Both the position numbers and the translations under genes were made by a program. A stretch of 64,000 bases of DNA from Bradyrhizobium campsiandrae (lineage in GTDB: Bacteria > Pseudomonadota > Alphaproteobacteria > Rhizobiales > Xanthobacteraceae), in assembly GCF_014529705.1 (NCBI RefSeq), contig NZ_JAANIH010000003.1, positions 62,001-126,000 of the forward strand. Reading direction: 5' to 3'. Of this stretch, positions 1-8,193 are shown in pieces (the first letter of the stretch is position 1; each line of letters begins with the position of its first letter). Below the pieces are notes generated by a model. The model worked only from the letters and a program-made list of their open reading frames with translations. It had not been told where the DNA came from and ran no database searches.

Positions 1-558
1 AGCCATCGCCTGCTGGCTCGCGCGTTGCAATCGGCACGGTATCGCCGTCTGGTCGAACAGACCTCGAGCTGGATCGAGAGCGGCCCCTGGTCGACCCGGC
101 GAAGCAAGGAAGCGATCAGACTTCGACGCTGCACCCTCGCCGACCATGCGACGGCGCAGCTGACCGACTGGGAAAGGACGCTACTCAGGAAGGCCCGGAA
201 ATTGCGCAAGCTCGATGTCGAGAAACGGCACAAGCTGCGGATTCTCAACAAGCGGCTGACCTATTCGATCGAGTCGCTGGAGGATCTGTTTGCCGACAAG
301 TCGCTGAAGAAGCAGAAGTCGGTTCTCAAGCACTTGCGGAGAGCGCAGAAATCCCTCGGCCAGCTGAACGACGATGCGCGCGGTCAGACGCTGGCCGCGT
401 CATTGAACGAGGCCGTCCCCGAGGCGGGCATTCGCTTTCACGACCGCAAGCGCGAGAAGAAGCTGCTGGGCACGGCTGCGACGGCCTATCACAAACTCGA
501 CAAGACCAAGCCCTTCCGGTCCTCCGACCTGACACCCGATGCGGAGCCCGAGGATTAG
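1..558 (+). CDS. CHAD domain protein, C-terminal part (runs off window start)
   Basis: The frame is open from base 1, so the gene begins upstream of the window; about 185 residues are visible. They are rich in basic helices with a Leu-Arg-Lys-Leu pattern (near LRILNKRLTYSIESLEDLF) and a later LKHLRRAQKSLGQLNDD segment, which fits the CHAD family (conserved histidine alpha-helical domain). CHAD proteins are known to bind polyphosphate and decorate its granules. The stop overlaps the stop of the convergent PHA synthase gene by 4 bp, so polyphosphate and PHA storage functions sit side by side. Family assignment is from pattern; the link to storage granules is inference. Confidence 0.75.
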   Translation, partial: SHRLLARALQSARYRRLVEQTSSWIESGPWSTRRSKEAIRLRRCTLADHATAQLTDWERTLLRKARKLRKLDVEKRHKLRILNKRLTYSIESLEDLFADKSLKKQKSVLKHLRRAQKSLGQLNDDARGQTLAASLNEAVPEAGIRFHDRKREKKLLGTAATAYHKLDKTKPFRSSDLTPDAEPED

Positions 559-2471
559 GTGCGGACGTATTCACCAGGCGCATCGGCGAGGCTGTCAACG
601 TCGCCAGTCCCGATCGGCGGCGGATCGCAGAGCTCGCCGGACTTCGCAAGGAGCCAGCGGGTCCATTCCGGCCACCACGATCCCTCGGCGTGAGGCGCTA
701 GTTTCAGCCATTCATCCGGGCCCACATACGGCCCGTCTGCGGCCTTGGTCATGATCTGATAGCTGTGTCCGGGCTCGTCGGGTGGCGCAACGACGCCGGC
801 ATTGTGGCCACCGCTGGTCAACAGGAAGGTCAGGTCGGCATCGACCTGGTAGTGGATCTTGTGCACGGATCGCCACGGTGCCACGTGATCGGCGAGCGTA
901 CCGACCACGAACATCGGCGTATGAATATCGGAGAGCGAGACGCTCTTGTCCTCGACCCGGTACCGTCCCTCGGCGAGATCATTGTCGAGGAACAGCTTGC
1001 GGAGATATTCCGAATGCATCCGATAAGGTAGCCGCGTCGCGTCCGCGTTCCATGCCATTAGATCGCTCGGTGACGATGCCTCGCCCATCAAATAGTCATG
1101 CGACAATCGCGACCAGATCAGATCGTTCGAACGCAGCAGTGCGAACGCGGCGGCCATCTGTGTCGTATCGAGATAACCTCGCTGCCACATCATGTCTTCG
1201 AGGAAGGTGACCTGGCTTTCATTGATGAAGAGCGTCAGCTCGCCGGCCTCAGTGAAGTCAGTCTGCGCGGCCAGGAGCGTGATGGTCCCGAGACGATCAT
1301 CGCCATCGCGCGCCATCGCGGCGGCGGCGATCGACAGCAAGGTGCCGCCGAGACAATAGCCGAGCGCGTGGATCTTCCGAGACGGGCCGATTCGGCCAAT
1401 CGCGTCCAACGCAGCCATCACGCCCAGCTTGCGATAGTCATCAAACGCAACATCCCGATCTCCGGCGTCGGGATTGCGCCACGAGATCGCGAAGACGGTA
1501 AAGCCCTGGTCGGTGAGATATTTGACCAGCGAGTTGCTCGGCGACAGGTCGAGGATATAGTATTTCATGATCCAGGCCGGAACGATCAGGATCGGCTCGG
1601 GCCGTACTTGTGCCGTGGTCGGTTGGTACTGGATCAGCTCGACCAGCTCATTGCGGTAGACGACTTTGCCCGGCGACGCCGCAACCGTCTTGCCGACGAC
1701 GAACTGCTCACTGCCGGCAGGCTTTGCTGCCGAGAGCATCCGCATAAGATCGCCGCACCAGTTCTGCCAGCCGAAGACAAAATTCTCTCCGCCACTCTGA
1801 AATGCCCTCTCCAGCACTTTCGGGTTGGTCATGGCGAAGTTCGACGGCGCCAGCACGTCGAGCATCTGGCGGACCGAGAATTCGACGATGGCTTCATTCG
1901 CGCGGGAAACGCCCCGCACCCCGGTGGTGGCATCGTGCCAGCAACGCTCGCCGAGCAGAAACGCCTGCGCAAGAATATTGAACGGCGCGACCTCCCATTG
2001 CGGATCCCTGAAACGGCGGTCCCGTCCCTCCGGCCGGATCACGGACCAGGGCTTCTGCCCCGGCGAGGTTGCATGCGCCGCGGCCTCCAGCAGGCGGGCA
2101 GAGTCGCGAAGTGCATTGCCGGCGATCTCCATCCGGCGCTGGGGAGCTGCGGCAAGGTGAGCGCTCCAATCGAGCCAGGCGAGCAGCAAAGCCACCGGCG
2201 AGAGTCCACCTGTGAACCGCGCGAGCATCGCGTGCAACGTGCGATCGAGTGGGTACGGCTCCGATGCCTGCTCGACGGCCGGCTGCTTGACCGGCACGCT
2301 GTTCGGCGCCGAGGGCACGACGTCCACAACTGGGTCGAGGATTGGCGCCGGCTGTTCGGACCGAGGAAGGATTTGCACGACATTCATGGCCAAGAATTCC
2401 CGCACCCTGCTGCTCACATATTGTGTGGGCGACAAGATAAGATCACCCGCTCCGGAAACGTTGAGCTGCAT
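555..2471 (-). CDS. phaC: Polyhydroxyalkanoate synthase, class I PhaC-like
   Basis: About 638 residues. PHA synthases polymerise hydroxyacyl-CoA on granule surfaces. The N-terminal PhaC domain holds the family signature around FRDPQWEVAPFNILAQAFLL (about residues 155-175). The alpha/beta-hydrolase core carries the lipase-like box GYCLGG near residue 373 with the expected nucleophilic Cys, then a GTLADHVAPW segment (Asp) and SGGHNAG (His), completing a Cys-Asp-His triad. An ATG at 2471 is used; a second ATG at 2387 is possible because residues 1-29 are weakly family-like. It is divergent from the CBS-BON gene, with an FNR/FixK-like palindrome 55 bp upstream. Substrate class I is inferred from length and the absence of a visible phaE or phaR. 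Confidence 0.9.
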   Translation of the reverse strand: MQLNVSGAGDLILSPTQYVSSRVREFLAMNVVQILPRSEQPAPILDPVVDVVPSAPNSVPVKQPAVEQASEPYPLDRTLHAMLARFTGGLSPVALLLAWLDWSAHLAAAPQRRMEIAGNALRDSARLLEAAAHATSPGQKPWSVIRPEGRDRRFRDPQWEVAPFNILAQAFLLGERCWHDATTGVRGVSRANEAIVEFSVRQMLDVLAPSNFAMTNPKVLERAFQSGGENFVFGWQNWCGDLMRMLSAAKPAGSEQFVVGKTVAASPGKVVYRNELVELIQYQPTTAQVRPEPILIVPAWIMKYYILDLSPSNSLVKYLTDQGFTVFAISWRNPDAGDRDVAFDDYRKLGVMAALDAIGRIGPSRKIHALGYCLGGTLLSIAAAAMARDGDDRLGTITLLAAQTDFTEAGELTLFINESQVTFLEDMMWQRGYLDTTQMAAAFALLRSNDLIWSRLSHDYLMGEASSPSDLMAWNADATRLPYRMHSEYLRKLFLDNDLAEGRYRVEDKSVSLSDIHTPMFVVGTLADHVAPWRSVHKIHYQVDADLTFLLTSGGHNAGVVAPPDEPGHSYQIMTKAADGPYVGPDEWLKLAPHAEGSWWPEWTRWLLAKSGELCDPPPIGTGDVDSLADAPGEYVRT

Positions 2472-2525
2472 CAATTCCCGCGGTCGATCACAATCACTTC
2501 ACCGGCCAGGGCCAGTCTTGTCCGC

Positions 2526-2539
2526 TTGACCTGGGTCAA
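2526..2539. promoter_or_regulatory. FNR/FixK-type box between phaC and CBS-BON gene
   Basis: The 14-mer TTGACCTGGGTCAA is a perfect palindrome of the form TTGA-N6-TCAA, which matches the consensus known for FixK/FNR regulators in Bradyrhizobium. Its centre lies about 71 bp before the ATG of the CBS-BON gene, so a start point near 2574 would put it at the classical -41.5 activating position. It could also act on the divergent phaC gene. The sequence is seen; oxygen control is inferred. Confidence 0.6.
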
Positions 2540-2603
2540 ACCGCACCACACCGCCTGATCTACATTTTGACGATCAAAACACGACAAGCCAGCGGAGTAC
2601 TCC

Positions 2604-3332
2604 ATGCGCGCCCACCAGATCATGACCCGGTCGGTTATCTCGGTCACGCCCGATACCAGCATCGTCGAAGCCGCGAACATCATGTTGAAGCGTCACGTCA
2701 GCGGCCTGACCGTCGTCAACGACAGTGGCAAGCTGGTCGGCGTGGTCTCGGAAGGCGACTTCATCCGCCGCAGCGAGATCGGCACCGGCCGCCAGCGCGG
2801 CCGCTGGCTGCGGTTCATTCTCGGCTCGGGCAAGTCGGCCAGCGACTTCGTCCACGAGCATGGTCGCAAGGTTTCAGAAGTTATGACCGCTTCGCCGGTC
2901 ACCATCACCGAGGACACCGCGCTTGCCGAGATCGTCGACCTCATGGAACAGAACAATATCAAACGCCTGCCGGTGGTTCGTGGCGACCAGGTTGTCGGCA
3001 TCGTGTCTCGCGCCAACCTGCTGCAGGCCGTGGCCGGCCTCGCCCGCGAGGTACCGGATCCGACCGCGGACGACGACCACATCCGCGGCCGCATCATTGA
3101 TAGCATGGAGAAGAACGACTGGTGCCCGTTCGGGCTGAACGTCATCGTGCGTGACGGCATCGTTCATTTGAGCGGCGTCATCACCGAGGAGCGCGCGCGG
3201 CAGGCGGCAATCGTCGCAGCCGAGAACGTCGAAGGCGTGAAGAAGGTGCACGACCATCTGTGCTGGGTCGACACCATGTCCGGCGTCTACCTGAACTCCC
3301 CCGAGGACGACGAACTCGCCAAAGCGAGCTGA
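2604..3332 (+). CDS. Two-CBS-domain plus BON-domain protein
   Basis: 242 residues. Two CBS motifs are visible: residues about 7-60 (MTRSVISVTPDTSIVEAANI, then GVVSEGDFIRR) and about 92-150 (MTASPVTITEDTALAEIVDL, then GIVSRANLL). A BON domain covers residues about 155-225. CBS pairs bind adenosyl ligands; BON domains are thought to bind phospholipid or membrane surfaces. Cytosolic or membrane-associated; the target is unknown. Transcribed away from phaC, with a FixK/FNR-like box upstream. Such proteins are often induced by microoxia or stress in rhizobia, which fits the box but is inference. Confidence 0.85.
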   Translation: MRAHQIMTRSVISVTPDTSIVEAANIMLKRHVSGLTVVNDSGKLVGVVSEGDFIRRSEIGTGRQRGRWLRFILGSGKSASDFVHEHGRKVSEVMTASPVTITEDTALAEIVDLMEQNNIKRLPVVRGDQVVGIVSRANLLQAVAGLAREVPDPTADDDHIRGRIIDSMEKNDWCPFGLNVIVRDGIVHLSGVITEERARQAAIVAAENVEGVKKVHDHLCWVDTMSGVYLNSPEDDELAKAS

Positions 3333-3373
3333 GGTGGCAGGCTGAGCGCGAGACCAAGCTCAGCGAGGGGAGC

Positions 3374-3838
3374 TCAGCGAGGAATGACAGCGGTGGCCTC
3401 GATCTCGACGCGTGCCGCTTTTTCCACGAGCCGGACGACCTGGACCAGCGCCATCGCGGGATAGTGCGCGCCGAAGATGGTGCGGTAGATCCTGCCCAGT
3501 TCCTTCAGGTTCGTCAGGTATTCGTCCATGTCGACGACATACCAGGTCAGACGCACCAGATGCTCTGGCCGCGCGCCAGCTTCAGCCAAGATCTCGGCGA
3601 TGTTGTTCAGCGTCTGGTTCACCTGCGCAACAAAGCCGTCGGCGAGACGCTCCTGGGCATCCCAGCCGATCACGCCGCCTGTGACGACGATACGCCCCTC
3701 GGCCGCCATGCCGTTGGCATAGCCCTTCGGCATCGGCCAGCCGGAGGGCTGAAGCACCTGTGGCCTGGGGCTGGCGTCATCCTCGGCGGCTGTCGGTAGC
3801 ACCGCAAGCTGGGGCCCTTTCGGCGTGATCACAGACAA
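3374..3838 (-). CDS. RidA (YjgF/YER057c/UK114) family enamine/imine deaminase
   Basis: 154 residues. The C-terminal half has the RidA core, ending with an Arg in the ARVEIEATAV segment, which matches the catalytic Arg that hydrolyses enamines and imines to ketone plus ammonia. A TTG start at 3838 is chosen because a GAGG motif lies eight bases upstream; a GTG at 3832 is an alternative. It follows the aryl-CoA ligase by 15 bp on the same strand and should be co-transcribed. The bifunctional monooxygenase/reductase of this cluster is expected to make an enamine ring product, so RidA may remove the amino group. That role is inference. Confidence 0.85.
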   Translation of the reverse strand: MSVITPKGPQLAVLPTAAEDDASPRPQVLQPSGWPMPKGYANGMAAEGRIVVTGGVIGWDAQERLADGFVAQVNQTLNNIAEILAEAGARPEHLVRLTWYVVDMDEYLTNLKELGRIYRTIFGAHYPAMALVQVVRLVEKAARVEIEATAVIPR

Positions 3839-3853
3839 TTCTTGATCCTCATC

Positions 3854-5545
3854 TCATTCGGCTGCGACGCCCGAGGACGTCGCCGCCGCCTGCGCCAATT
3901 GCCGCAGGGCAAAGCGCTTCAATTTGCCGGTCTCGGTCTTCGGCAACTGTGTCACGAACTCGATCGCGCGCGGATATTTGTACGGCGCGATCTCGCGTTT
4001 GACATGCTCTTGCAACTCGGCCACGAGCTTTGCGTCCGGCGTCACGCCCGGCGCGGCGATGACATAGGCCTTCACGATCATTCCGCGCGCCTCGTCCGGT
4101 GCACCGACGACGCCGCACTCCGCGACCGCAGGATGCGTAAGCAGCGCTGCTTCCACATCGGTGCCCGCGATGTTGTATCCGGATGACACGATCATGTCGT
4201 CGGAGCGCGACTGATACCAGAAGTAGCCGTCGCCATCCATCAGATAGGTATCACCGGTGATGTTCCAGCCGTTCTGGACGTATTTACGCTGCCGCTCGTC
4301 GGCGAGATATCGGCAACCCGTTGGCCCGCGCACCGCGAGCTTCCCGATCGTTCCCGGCGGCAAATCATTGCCCTCATCGTCGACGATCTTCGCCTCATAG
4401 CCTGGCACAGGCTTGCCGGTGGCACCGGGACGGATTTCCTCCTCGGTCGCGCTGATAAAGATGTGCAGCAGTTCTGTCGAGCCGATCCCGTCCATCAGCT
4501 TGATGCCGGTGGCCTTCAGCCAAGCATCGAATGTCGGCTTGGGCAACGTCTCGCCGGCAGACACGCACTTTCGCAGCGAGGAAATGTCGCGGCCCGGCAG
4601 TTTGCCGATCATGGCGCGGTACGCGGTCGGCGCCGTGAAACAGACGGTGGTCTTATATTGCTCGATCGCCGTCAGGATATCGTCGGGTGTCGTCTTCTCG
4701 AGAACGACAAAGGAGGCGCCAATGTGCATGGGAAACAGCACACCGCCAAAGCCGAAGGTGAAAGCGAGCGGCGCAGACCCGACGAAACGGTCGTTTTGCT
4801 GGGCCTGCAGGATGTTGCGGGCGTAGCCGTCGCACACCGCCAGCATGTCACGATGAAAGTGCATCGTTCCCTTGGGATCCCCAGTCGTGCCGGACGTGAA
4901 GGCTATCAGGCAGACGTCGTCGGAAGCCGTATCGACCGCCTTGAACTCCGGGCTTGCATCCGCGATCAGGGCTTCGAACGAGTCGGGGGCGCCATTGCCC
5001 CAATAGACAACCTGCTTGAGGCCGGGCGCGGCAAGCTTTGCCTTCTCCATCTCGTCGGAGAGTTTTCCGTCGCAAAGCGCAAGCGTGATCTCGGCCTTTT
5101 GAATCGGATAGGACAGCTCCTTGGCACGCAACAATGGCATCGTCGCCACGCAGATGCCGCCTGCCTTGATCACCGCGAGATAAGTTGCAACCATCATCGG
5201 ATTGTTGGCGGAGCGCAGCAGCACACGCCCGCCGGTCACAAGACCGAGCTTGCCGACCAGCACGTTGGCGATGCGGTTCACCAGCGCCTGCAATTCGCGG
5301 TAGGTGTAGCAGACGGCAGGACTGATGACGCAGGGCGCCTCGCCGTGCCCCTGCTCGACCCAGCGGTCGAGGAAATAGCTGACGCAGTTCAATCGTGCCG
5401 GATAGCGCAGCTCCGGCCGCGTGAAGATGAACTGCGGCCACAGATCCGGCGGCGGCAGATGCTGGCGTGCGAACGTGTCGACATGGGCGCTCGCCGCGTA
5501 TGCGTCATGCGAGCCCGAAACTTGAACCTTGGCAGCGTTGGCCAT
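3854..5545 (-). CDS. Benzoate-CoA ligase family enzyme, probable 2-aminobenzoate-CoA ligase
   Basis: 563 residues. Adenylate-forming enzyme with the P-loop-like motif FTSGTTGDPKG, an IGSTELLH segment for aryl/AMP recognition, the TGDTYLMDGDGYFWY hinge region and a C-terminal PKTETGKLKRFALR catalytic Lys. It activates an aromatic acid with ATP and CoA. The benzoate-ligase subfamily is suggested by overall layout; 2-aminobenzoate as substrate comes from the neighbouring bifunctional monooxygenase/reductase. The ATG at 5545 is chosen over an upstream start at 5623 because AAGGAG lies 7 bp before it. A MarR-type palindrome lies 51 bp upstream and overlaps a likely promoter. Confidence 0.88.
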   Translation of the reverse strand: MANAAKVQVSGSHDAYAASAHVDTFARQHLPPPDLWPQFIFTRPELRYPARLNCVSYFLDRWVEQGHGEAPCVISPAVCYTYRELQALVNRIANVLVGKLGLVTGGRVLLRSANNPMMVATYLAVIKAGGICVATMPLLRAKELSYPIQKAEITLALCDGKLSDEMEKAKLAAPGLKQVVYWGNGAPDSFEALIADASPEFKAVDTASDDVCLIAFTSGTTGDPKGTMHFHRDMLAVCDGYARNILQAQQNDRFVGSAPLAFTFGFGGVLFPMHIGASFVVLEKTTPDDILTAIEQYKTTVCFTAPTAYRAMIGKLPGRDISSLRKCVSAGETLPKPTFDAWLKATGIKLMDGIGSTELLHIFISATEEEIRPGATGKPVPGYEAKIVDDEGNDLPPGTIGKLAVRGPTGCRYLADERQRKYVQNGWNITGDTYLMDGDGYFWYQSRSDDMIVSSGYNIAGTDVEAALLTHPAVAECGVVGAPDEARGMIVKAYVIAAPGVTPDAKLVAELQEHVKREIAPYKYPRAIEFVTQLPKTETGKLKRFALRQLAQAAATSSGVAAE

Positions 5546-5595
5546 CGCACGCTCCTTCGCGCATGGAAAGCACCCGGCAGCACTATCTGGAAAAC

Positions 5596-5611
5596 ATTTT
5601 AGGCTTAAAAT
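5596..5611. promoter_or_regulatory. MarR-type operator, ligase promoter
   Basis: ATTTTAGGCTTAAAAT is a palindrome with perfect ATTTTA/TAAAAT arms. On the ligase strand the right arm supplies TAAAAT as a -10, with TTGCGC 16 bp upstream as a weak -35, so a bound repressor would block the promoter. It is the exact reverse complement of the site at 11883. Confidence 0.65.
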
Positions 5612-5696
5612 AATTTGGCGCAATAGCGGATTTTAGGCATCCCGTGCATTTTCGTGCGGCAAGGTGGGAATGGCGGCCGTACCGGGCCCCATAGAC

Positions 5697-6227
5697 CTAA
5701 GGCTTACGCCGTGCGGCCGATTTCTGCGCAGATGCCTTGGTCTTGGCCAGCAGCCGCATCAGCTCGCGTACATCCTTCGGCGTCAAATCGGCAAAGAGAT
5801 CGGCGATCCAGGTCTCGTGCTCTGAGGCCATCCTGCGAAACTCGGCACGACCGAGTTTCGTGAGGCGGATCACCTGGACGCGGCGATCCGTCTCCGAGGT
5901 GCGGCGGTCGAGGTGGCCGGATTCCACCAGGCGCTCGACAAGGCCGGTGACATTGCCGTTGGACACCATCATCCGCTTGGACACGTCAGACAGCGTCATG
6001 CCGTCGGGCGCCTTGTCGAGCTGCGCCATCAGATCGAAGCGCGGCAGCGTGACGTCGAAGCGCTGCCGCAGTCGGCCGCGGACCTCGCCCTCGATCAAGG
6101 TCGTGCAGGTGAGCAGACGCAACCACAGCCGGAGCTCTTCGGCATGGTCTTCCGGCGTTTCGACAGCCTTGGTCTCGGAATCGAGCATGTCTTTGCAATC
6201 ACTCACGGCCGGCATTGGCGCCAGCAC
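5697..6227 (-). CDS. MarR family transcriptional regulator
   Basis: 176 residues from a GTG at 6227 (an ATG at 6215 is possible). The winged helix is clear: a recognition-helix region MMVSNGNVTGLVERLVESG followed by the wing RRTSETDRRVQVIRLT containing the MarR DxR signature. MarR proteins in CoA-dependent aromatic pathways commonly respond to aryl-CoA thioesters, so 2-aminobenzoyl-CoA or a relative is a reasonable ligand. A copy of the shared palindrome lies 12 bp before the start, pointing to autoregulation. It lies between the ligase and the divergent binding-protein gene. Ligand and target assignment are inference. Confidence 0.88.
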   Translation of the reverse strand: MLAPMPAVSDCKDMLDSETKAVETPEDHAEELRLWLRLLTCTTLIEGEVRGRLRQRFDVTLPRFDLMAQLDKAPDGMTLSDVSKRMMVSNGNVTGLVERLVESGHLDRRTSETDRRVQVIRLTKLGRAEFRRMASEHETWIADLFADLTPKDVRELMRLLAKTKASAQKSAARRKP

Positions 6228-6238
6228 GGATTCCCAAC

Positions 6239-6254
6239 GTTTTGAGCTTCAAAT
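6239..6254. promoter_or_regulatory. MarR-type operator at marR start
   Basis: The core TTTGAGCTTCAAA (6241-6253) is a perfect inverted repeat and aligns with the other operators of this cluster. It lies directly before the regulator's start codon, as expected for autorepression. Confidence 0.55.
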
Positions 6255-6307
6255 AAATCCGGGCCGGCCGCAAGTCCAAAGCTGCAACAATCGACCACAG
6301 GCCAACT

Positions 6308-6323
6308 TCTTTAGGCTTCAAAT
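6308..6323. promoter_or_regulatory. MarR-type operator before binding-protein gene
   Basis: TCTTTAGGCTTCAAAT matches 13 of 16 positions of the operator at 5596. It lies immediately upstream of a -24/-12-like element, on the side serving the periplasmic binding-protein gene. Confidence 0.5.
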
Positions 6324-6325
6324 AA

Positions 6326-6342
6326 TTGGCGCGCGGCTTGCA
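6326..6342 (+). promoter_or_regulatory. Sigma-54-like -24/-12 promoter element
   Basis: TTGGCGCGCGGCTTGCA has the invariant GG and GC dinucleotides separated by exactly 10 bases and differs from the TTGGCACG-N4-TTGCA consensus at one position. It would give a leader of about 110 bases for the gene at 6466. No enhancer-binding activator gene is nearby, so a chance match in GC-rich DNA remains possible. Confidence 0.35.
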
Positions 6343-6465
6343 TGCACCGCTGCTCGCCAGACGGGCATCGCCTTGACCTTGGCTTGCCGCTAGCGCCGTC
6401 ATCGGCATAAGCTTGTATCGCAGTACGCGGCTCGCACTGGGAGCCTTCGTCACGGGGGACAGATC

Positions 6466-7641
6466 ATGAAGACGAAATTGACCATGGCTGCGGCCATCTT
6501 GTCGCTCGGCACCGCAATGAGCCCTGTCCTCGCCCAGGAGAAGATCAAGCTCGGCGTGATCGTGACCCTGTCGGGGCCGGCCGCCGCGCTCGGCCAGCAA
6601 GTTCGCGACGGCTTCGCGCTCGGCGTGAAAGATCTCGGCGGCAAGATGGGTGGCCGCGATGTCGAAGTGGTCGTTGTCGACGACGAGTTGAAGCCGGACG
6701 CGGCCGTGACCAAGGTCAAAGGCCTGCTCGAGCGCGACAAGGTCGACTTCGTGGTCGGCCCGATCTTCTCCAACATCCTTCAGGCGATCCACCGGCCCGT
6801 CACGGAATCCAAGGTGTTCCTGATCAGCCCCAATGCCGGTCCGTCGACCTTCGCCGGCAAGGACTGCAATCCTTTCTTCTATGTAACGTCGTATCAAAAC
6901 GACCAGGTCCACGAGATCCTCGGCAAGGTCGCGCAGGATCGCGGCTACAAGCGGATGTACCTGATGGTGCCGAACTATCAGGCCGGCAAGGATTCGGTCG
7001 CAGGCTTCAAGCTCGACTACAAGGGCGAGATCGTCGAAGAATCCTACATGCCGCTCAACACGCTGGACTTCCAACCGGAGCTTTCCAAGATCTCCTCGCA
7101 AAAGCCCGATGCGCTGTTCACGTTCATGCCTGGCGGTCTCGGCGTCAATCTCGTCAAGCAGTACAAGCAAGCGGGCCTCGCCGACAGCATTCCGGTGCTT
7201 TCGGCTTTCACGGTGGATGAATCGACCCTGCCGGCGCAGCAGGATGCAGCCGTCGGCATGTTCGGCGGCGCGAACTGGGCGCCCAACCTCGACAATCCCC
7301 CGAACAAGAAGTTCGTCGCAGCCTATGAGGCCGCCTACAACAGCGTGCCCGGAACCTATGCCATGCAGGCGTACGACGCTGCGATGCTGATCGACAGCGC
7401 GATCAAGGGCGTGAAGGGCGACCTCTCCAACAAGGACGCCGTGGCGGCGGCCCTGAAGAAGGCGGATTTCACCTCGCTACGCGGGTCGTTCAAGTTCAAC
7501 ACCAACGGCTATCCGATCCAGGATTTCTACCTGACCAAGGTCGCCAAGCGGGCGGATGGCAAGTTTCAGACCGAGATCGTCCAGAAGGTTTTCGAGAACT
7601 ACGGCGATCGCTATGCCAAGGAATGCAAGGCGGCGAACTAA
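6466..7641 (+). CDS. Periplasmic binding protein, branched-chain amino acid / aromatic acid type
   Basis: 391 residues with a typical signal peptide (about residues 1-23, ending VLAQ) followed by the mature start EKIKLGVIVTLSGPAAALGQ, characteristic of type-1 periplasmic proteins (Peripla_BP_6). Such proteins deliver amino or aromatic acids to LIV-type ABC transporters. No matching permease or ATPase genes are adjacent, so it must use components encoded elsewhere or act as a sensor. It is divergent from the MarR gene, with an operator and a sigma-54-like element upstream. A cupin gene follows 30 bp downstream and is likely co-transcribed. Confidence 0.88.
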   Translation: MKTKLTMAAAILSLGTAMSPVLAQEKIKLGVIVTLSGPAAALGQQVRDGFALGVKDLGGKMGGRDVEVVVVDDELKPDAAVTKVKGLLERDKVDFVVGPIFSNILQAIHRPVTESKVFLISPNAGPSTFAGKDCNPFFYVTSYQNDQVHEILGKVAQDRGYKRMYLMVPNYQAGKDSVAGFKLDYKGEIVEESYMPLNTLDFQPELSKISSQKPDALFTFMPGGLGVNLVKQYKQAGLADSIPVLSAFTVDESTLPAQQDAAVGMFGGANWAPNLDNPPNKKFVAAYEAAYNSVPGTYAMQAYDAAMLIDSAIKGVKGDLSNKDAVAAALKKADFTSLRGSFKFNTNGYPIQDFYLTKVAKRADGKFQTEIVQKVFENYGDRYAKECKAAN

Positions 7642-7671
7642 GGCCGTGTCTCGCGCAATGGGAGGACTGCA

Positions 7672-8130
7672 ATGAAGAGCGAAATCACCGGCGTCACGCG
7701 GGCCAATGAGGGTATCCAGGGCATCTCCTGGAATATTTTGGGCCAAACCTATGTCCCCAAGAGCTGCGCCGAAAACAGCTTTTCCTGGCACGCCACGCTG
7801 CCGCCGGGCACGTTTGTGCCCCCGCACATCCACCCCGACCAGGATGAGTATCTCTACATGCTGGAGGGCAAGCTCGACTTCATGCTCGGCAATTCGGAAG
7901 CGCAGGCAACGCCCGGCGACCTGATCCGGCTCGGCATGGGTGTGCCGCACGGCATCTTCAACAAGTCGGATCAGACCGCAAAGGTGCTATTCTGGGTGTC
8001 GCCGACCAAGAAACTGTTCGACTTGTTCTGGGGCCTTCACAACATGAAGGAGCAGAAGCCGGAGGATGTCGTGGCAATGGCTGCCGAGTTCAACATCCAC
8101 TTCCTGCCGCCGCCTCCCGGCGCCGGCTAG
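7672..8130 (+). CDS. Cupin domain protein
   Basis: 152 residues forming one small beta-barrel. Cupin motif 1 is seen as PPHIHPDQDEYLYMLEGKL (His, His, Glu metal-ligand pattern) and motif 2 as TPGDLIRLGMGVPHGIFN. Single-domain cupins in aromatic clusters may be dioxygenases, isomerases or binding proteins; nothing here decides which. It follows the binding-protein gene and is followed by a dispersed palindromic repeat. Confidence 0.8.
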   Translation: MKSEITGVTRANEGIQGISWNILGQTYVPKSCAENSFSWHATLPPGTFVPPHIHPDQDEYLYMLEGKLDFMLGNSEAQATPGDLIRLGMGVPHGIFNKSDQTAKVLFWVSPTKKLFDLFWGLHNMKEQKPEDVVAMAAEFNIHFLPPPPGAG

Positions 8131-8132
8131 CA

Positions 8133-8178
8133 GCACGACCCCGGAAAAGTGTGAAGCGGTTTTCCGGAAGGGTCATGC
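8133..8178. repeat. Dispersed palindromic repeat, copy 1
   Basis: A 46-base element reading GCACGACCCC, GGAAAAGTGTGAAGCGG, TTTTCCGGAAGGGTCATGC. It is an imperfect inverted repeat between the cupin stop and the convergent flavoprotein gene. A second copy in the opposite orientation lies at 19555. I associate this sequence type with intergenic repeats of Bradyrhizobium and relatives. Confidence 0.7.
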
Positions 8179-8193
8179 TCAATCAAGAACACG

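Noticed and set aside
1098..2558. Long open frame antisense to phaC
   Set aside because: It mirrors codon positions of the strongly supported phaC gene, lacks a ribosome site and shows no domain; GC-rich DNA often leaves such antisense frames open.
4463..5602. 379-codon frame antisense to the ligase
   Set aside because: Shadow frame with unusual composition and no start signal; the ligase is unambiguous.
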